Part shown: one piece after another, positions 4,781 through 7,806 of the stretch
How positions within the stretch are numbered: position 1 is the stretch's first letter
Layout: each line of letters opens with the position of its first letter
Notes under the pieces: generated by a model
The model's database searches: none
Told to the model about the DNA's origin: nothing
The model's input: the letters and a program-made list of their open reading frames with translations, nothing else
Source of the DNA: Palsa-461 sp036844945
Lineage (GTDB): Bacteria; Actinomycetota; Acidimicrobiia; Acidimicrobiales; RAAP-2
DNA length: 7,806 bases
Assembly (NCBI GenBank): GCA_036844945.1
Contig: DAIUEV010000084.1
Span: forward strand, 1 to 7,806
Direction of reading: 5' to 3'
Position numbers and translations under genes: made by a program

Positions 4781-6229
4781 TCAGCCGGGCGGTTCGACCA
4801 CCGGGATGCCACCGGAGAAGCCGAGCGGCCGGAGGAAGAGCAGGCGGGCATTGGGGTAGCCGACGGCGGCCGGGAGCCAGGCGTGGAAGGCGATCCAGGG
4901 ATTGCCGTGCGCGTCGACGAACACCGACGCACCGCCGGGGCCCGAAAGGTTGGACTGGGATCCGAGGATGGGACCGCCCAGGGGCTTCCCGCACGGGCCG
5001 AGCGGGCCGCTGCAGGTGGCGACCCCCTCGGCGTAGTTGCCCGAGTCCCAGTTGTTGCCCGAATAGAACAGGTAGTAGGTGCCGTTCGCCGCCCACATGG
5101 ACGGCCCCTCGACCACCCCGTTCTCCCAGGCCTGGGTGGGCCTGAGCAGGGCGACCGCGGTCGTCCCGGGCTCGAGCGAGGTGCCCGAGGCGTTGAGCGG
5201 CTGCCCCCAGATGGTGGCGGGCTGGCCCGAGCCACCGTTGGACTTCCAGACGAGATAGGGGGAACCAGACGCGCTGAGGAACGGGGCGGGGTCGATCGAT
5301 CCCCCGAGGCCGGTCTGGCAGATGATCGGACCCGAGGACCGGTCGACGAACGGGCCCTGGGGCGCGGTGGCAGTGGCCACCGAGATGCACTCGGTCGATC
5401 CGTCGTGGGTCGCATAGAACATCACGAACCCGTGGGGGAGCTGGAGGATCCCCGGCGCCCAGGTGCTCCCGGGCGTCGCCCAGGCCGGGAGCGCCGGCAG
5501 GGCGTCGCCGACGGTCGACCAGTGGGCCAGGTCGGTCGAGTCGATGATCTGGACGTTGCCGCCGGCGGCGTTGGTGCCGTAGGCGAAGTAGGTCCCGGCC
5601 ACGTTGATCACGTCGGGGTCCGGGAAGTCGAACGGGTAGACCGGGCTCCCCGGTCCGGGTGTCTCGAGGCTCTCGCAGACGGTGGCGACGCCGGCGATCG
5701 CGTTGATGGCCGCCTGTTCCTGGCCGATGGCGATCTGGGCGATCGCGCTGGCGCTGCCGTTGATGCAGGCGTGGATCGACGCCACGTCGAGGTTGGAGAG
5801 TGCGAGGCCCTGCTGGGCCTGGGACAGTCGTTGCTGAGCCGCTGAGAGCTCGCCTTCGACCTGGTTGAGCGCGACCTGGTCGGTAGATTGCCCCTTTATC
5901 AGCGCGGCCAGGTTTCGCTGAGCGGCCACGAGCTCGTGGGCGACGACGGCGGTGCTCTGGCGGGCCCCGGTCTGCTCGACCTCGGTGTCGTGCAGGCGGG
6001 CCTGGGTCAGGAGGTCGTCGGTCAGCCCCCAGACCAGAGCCGCGACCGCAGTTATGAGGACGGCGATCCGTACCCAATGGATGTGTCCCCGCCGGTGCGG
6101 TCGGCGGGGAGGCCGGCCTCGCCTCGGGGCTGGGCGACGCGCCGGCGGCGGTTCCGGGGTGGGCCACACCGAGGCGAGGTCCTCGATCCGCTCAAGGACC
6201 GAAGTCGAGTCACGGGTGACGACCGCCAT
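4781..6229 (-). CDS. Membrane-tethered glycoside hydrolase family 43 (arabinan/xylan-type) with coiled-coil stalk
   Basis: A 482-residue predicted type II membrane protein. In order it has a Pro/Arg-rich cytoplasmic tail (22-50), one membrane helix (about 53-69), a Gln/Ala-rich probable coiled coil (80-145), a Cys155-X29-Cys185 module, and a GH43 five-bladed beta-propeller (about 198-480). The three GH43 catalytic acids are present: general base Asp204 in DFPDPDVINVAGTYFAYGTN (201-220), pKa modulator Asp313 in GSIDPAPF (310-317), and general acid Glu374 in VVEGPSMW (372-379). STWAPGI (255-261) matches a family motif. Known members are alpha-L-arabinofuranosidases, beta-xylosidases and endo-arabinanases; which one this is cannot be read by eye. 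Extra cysteines (281, 304, 406, 413) suit an exported, oxidised domain. The ATG at 6229 overlaps the previous stop as TGATG, so I prefer it to the in-frame GTG at 6250. GH43 enzymes are usually secreted freely, which makes the stalk unusual. Confidence 0.88.
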   Translation of the reverse strand: MAVVTRDSTSVLERIEDLASVWPTPEPPPARRPAPRRGRPPRRPHRRGHIHWVRIAVLITAVAALVWGLTDDLLTQARLHDTEVEQTGARQSTAVVAHELVAAQRNLAALIKGQSTDQVALNQVEGELSAAQQRLSQAQQGLALSNLDVASIHACINGSASAIAQIAIGQEQAAINAIAGVATVCESLETPGPGSPVYPFDFPDPDVINVAGTYFAYGTNAAGGNVQIIDSTDLAHWSTVGDALPALPAWATPGSTWAPGILQLPHGFVMFYATHDGSTECISVATATAPQGPFVDRSSGPIICQTGLGGSIDPAPFLSASGSPYLVWKSNGGSGQPATIWGQPLNASGTSLEPGTTAVALLRPTQAWENGVVEGPSMWAANGTYYLFYSGNNWDSGNYAEGVATCSGPLGPCGKPLGGPILGSQSNLSGPGGASVFVDAHGNPWIAFHAWLPAAVGYPNARLLFLRPLGFSGGIPVVEPPG

Positions 6230-6744
6230 CAGGCGTTGACCGCGTTGCACACCGGGGCGAGATCCGTCAGCTCGGAGATCGCCGACGACTCCCTCCCAAC
6301 GTCGATCTGATCCAGTGACTGGTAGATGCCGGTGAGGCAGATGTTCAGCGCGGGAAGGCTGATCCCGTCGAAGAAGATGCCGTCGTCCGCGGTCGTGGTG
6401 GCCGAGTTCGTGTCGGTCAGGTTCACCTGGGTTCCCGCGGTCGCGGTCTCGATCTTCTCGATCTGCTGGTAAGTGCCGGTGGTCTGGTACTCGGCACCGG
6501 CCAAGGCGGTCTGGGTGTCGGCGAGTCGCGCCCGGTCCGCTGACAGCTGCCTGAGGCCCGTTCCCACCTGATCGCGACCGTGAAGGTCCGTCAGCGTGAC
6601 GATGGTCCCAGCGATGAGTAGGAGTCCGGCGAGGAGGACGCGACCCCGCGTCCGCGCCCGACGGCGTTGCGTGCGCGTGCGCGTGGGCCGTCGGGGACGC
6701 GAAGAGGCGTGGCGCGGGGGAGGGTGACGTGTCACGGTGCCCAT
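6229..6744 (-). CDS. Single-pass membrane protein with coiled coil and C-X29-C module, paralogous to the GH43 stalk
   Basis: A 171-residue protein of unknown function without a catalytic domain. It has a strongly basic Pro/Arg N-terminus (8-35), one membrane helix (about 35-51, VLLAGLLLIAGTIVTL), an external helical stretch (about 60-105) rich in Gln, Ala and Thr, a Thr/Asp-rich linker, and a C-terminal module with Cys136 and Cys166. The spacing of those cysteines and the residues between them (Gly, Gln-Ile, Gly-x-Glu, Ala-Ile, Ala, Val) match the module before the GH43 propeller encoded next. Topology should be N-in, C-out. Its TGA overlaps the GH43 ATG, so the two proteins are probably made together and may associate through their stalks. 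Start choice is uncertain: an in-frame GTG at 6786 adds 14 residues, and a 10-bp repeat (TGGGCACCGT) begins both candidates. I chose the ATG. A role as partner or assembly factor for GH43 is inference. Confidence 0.75.
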   Translation of the reverse strand: MGTVTRHPPPRHASSRPRRPTRTRTQRRRARTRGRVLLAGLLLIAGTIVTLTDLHGRDQVGTGLRQLSADRARLADTQTALAGAEYQTTGTYQQIEKIETATAGTQVNLTDTNSATTTADDGIFFDGISLPALNICLTGIYQSLDQIDVGRESSAISELTDLAPVCNAVNA

Positions 6745-6969
6745 ATGCCTAGAACCCGCCGGAGGCCGCGACGCGACGGTGCCCACGGTGGTTCAGCCGA
6801 TCCGATACGTGCCGCGCGCGACCGCCCAAGAAGGCTCCCGACATGAGACTCGTCGCCAATTGTGACGCCTGACGAAGGGCCAGTGGTTGACATCGACGAA
6901 ACATCGCTCCGGCCAGGGACGAGGCCTGAGCGCGGGGAGGACGAAAGCCGTGGCGACGCGGGCCGCGGA
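6745..6969. other. Intergenic region between the permease and the stalk-protein genes
   Basis: No convincing gene is seen on either strand. It should hold the end of the permease transcript and the promoter of the stalk-protein/GH43 pair. It contains ACAATTGG on the minus strand (6863-6856), an AT-rich octamer also found in the divergent region near 920-927. It also holds the alternative GTG start at 6786 and a weak promoter candidate at 6802-6829. No hairpin with a T-run was found after the permease stop. Confidence 0.5.
6802..6829 (-). promoter_or_regulatory. Weak candidate promoter for the stalk-protein/GH43 operon
   Basis: On the minus strand TTGGGC (6829-6824), a 16-base spacer and TATCGG (6807-6802) resemble a sigma-70-type pair. 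Each box has several mismatches. Transcription would begin near 6795, just upstream of the alternative GTG at 6786 and about 50 bases before the ATG at 6744. It is the best pair noticed in the region, not a secure call. Confidence 0.2.
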
Positions 6970-7806
6970 CTATTCGGCGTGCAGCAACACGGCGACCGGC
7001 GTGCGGGCCGCGATTCGTCCAGGAACCACCGCGACCACGGTGGAAAGCATGAGCGCGGCGAGACCGACGAGGGCGACCTGGGAGACCGGCACCGTCGGGT
7101 CGGCCACCGCCGAGATCTCGTGGGCGAAGAGATCCCAGAGCCAGCGTCCGAGGGCGATGCCGAGCGGGATCCCGGCAACCACCCCGGCCACCGCTGCCAC
7201 CGACGACTGCCAGATGACCGTCGAGGCGAGCTGGGTCCGCGTGAAGCCGAGCGTTCGGAGGATCGCCAGGTCTCTCCGTCTCCGTCGGACCGAGGCCACG
7301 AGCGTGAGCCCGAGGGCGACAACAGCAGCCACTGCCAGCCCACCGGCCAGGACCGCGGCGGTGGCTCCGGTCGCCTTGTAGTTCACGATCTCGGCCGGCC
7401 GCTGCACGCCAATGACGGCGAAGTTGTTGCTGGCGTTCGGATCCGAGGCGAGTGCACGGTTGGTTTCCCGAACGATCTTCTGGAGCGAGGTGAGCCCAAT
7501 CCCCGGAGAAAGACCGCTCCGGAGCCGCACGACGACGATGGCCGGCCCGTTCAGATTGGGGTCCGTGCTCGTCTGGGCCCTGGTGATGCTGGCCGGGGTG
7601 AGCGAGTGGGAGACGAGGCCGCCGAGCCCCATCGAGACATGGAGCGCGCCAGAGTTCCCGATCGCGGGCAGGGTCGCCTCGCCCACGATCCTCAGCGTCA
7701 CGGGCGCGAGGCGGACCCCGCTCCGGCCGCCGTAGGCGAGGACAACCATGTCCCCGATCCTCTTGTGGAGCTGCGCCAACGTGGCCCTGCCGAGGACGAT
7801 CTGGTC
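6970..7806 (-). CDS. FtsX-like ABC transporter permease, C-terminal part (partial at the right edge)
   Basis: The frame is open to the window edge; 278 residues are visible and the true start lies outside. Counted from the edge, the protein begins in an extracytoplasmic domain with DQIVLGRATLAQLHKRIGD, a pattern typical of MacB/FtsX periplasmic domains (an invariant-like LG, then a L..GD strand). Three membrane helices follow at about 147-172, 201-221 and 240-262. Between the first two lies the conserved cytoplasmic coupling segment VRRRRRDLAILRTLGFTRTQ (173-192). The protein ends in a typical AARTPVAVLLHAE tail. Such permeases pair with an ATPase to move lipids or peptides or to transmit force across the membrane. 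No ATPase is in the window; it may lie upstream, beyond the right edge. It shares orientation with the stalk-protein/GH43 genes, but a 225-bp gap makes a separate transcript likely. Confidence 0.88.
   Translation of the reverse strand, partial: DQIVLGRATLAQLHKRIGDMVVLAYGGRSGVRLAPVTLRIVGEATLPAIGNSGALHVSMGLGGLVSHSLTPASITRAQTSTDPNLNGPAIVVVRLRSGLSPGIGLTSLQKIVRETNRALASDPNASNNFAVIGVQRPAEIVNYKATGATAAVLAGGLAVAAVVALGLTLVASVRRRRRDLAILRTLGFTRTQLASTVIWQSSVAAVAGVVAGIPLGIALGRWLWDLFAHEISAVADPTVPVSQVALVGLAALMLSTVVAVVPGRIAARTPVAVLLHAE

Noticed and set aside
6230..6250. Alternative GTG start at 6250 for the GH43 protein
   Set aside because: It adds seven residues overlapping the previous gene. The ATG at 6229 forms the TGATG coupling junction, which is the simpler choice.
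6957..6967. CGCGG-G-CCGCG palindrome just after the permease stop
   Set aside because: The single-base centre cannot form a hairpin loop and no T-run follows. In this GC-rich DNA it is not good evidence for a terminator.

Overview
The window is very GC-rich with dense, G/C-ending codons. It encodes an F420-dependent luciferase-like oxidoreductase, and several starts lack a Shine-Dalgarno but sit six bases after a -10-like hexamer. Together this suggests an actinobacterium, possibly of the Acidimicrobiia; that placement is inference. There are no tRNA or rRNA genes, IS elements or CRISPR arrays. The theme is carbohydrate breakdown and surface chemistry: two glycoside hydrolases, two methyltransferases, one FtsX-type permease, one oxidoreductase and two single-pass membrane proteins.

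Left part (1-860, minus strand): a class I SAM methyltransferase, whose stop codon overlaps (TGATG) the start of a protein with a signal-peptide-like N-terminus that runs off the left edge. A 165-bp divergent region (861-1025) follows. It carries an exact 18-bp direct repeat and looks like a control region for both sides.

Middle (1026-3869, plus strand): a cytoplasmic-looking GH3 beta-glycosidase (610 aa) and, 45 bp on, a DUF4214-methyltransferase fusion (321 aa). This pair converges with the minus-strand genes at a 10-bp gap, where a hairpin includes both stop codons.

Right part (7806-3880, minus strand), in transcription order: the C-terminal part of an FtsX-like ABC permease; a 225-bp intergenic region; a 171-aa single-pass membrane protein; a membrane-tethered GH43 glycosidase whose start overlaps the preceding stop as TGATG; a GC hairpin; and an F420-dependent oxidoreductase with a probable leaderless start.

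The most interesting observation is that the 171-aa protein and the N-terminal third of the GH43 enzyme share one architecture: a basic Pro/Arg-rich cytoplasmic tail, one membrane helix, a Gln/Ala-rich probable coiled-coil stalk, and a module with two cysteines exactly 29 residues apart and clear residue identity between them. I infer a paralogous, translationally coupled pair that puts a polysaccharide-cleaving beta-propeller on a stalk outside the membrane with a catalysis-free partner. The GH3 enzyme could process imported oligosaccharides, but nothing in the sequence proves that the two hydrolases share a substrate.
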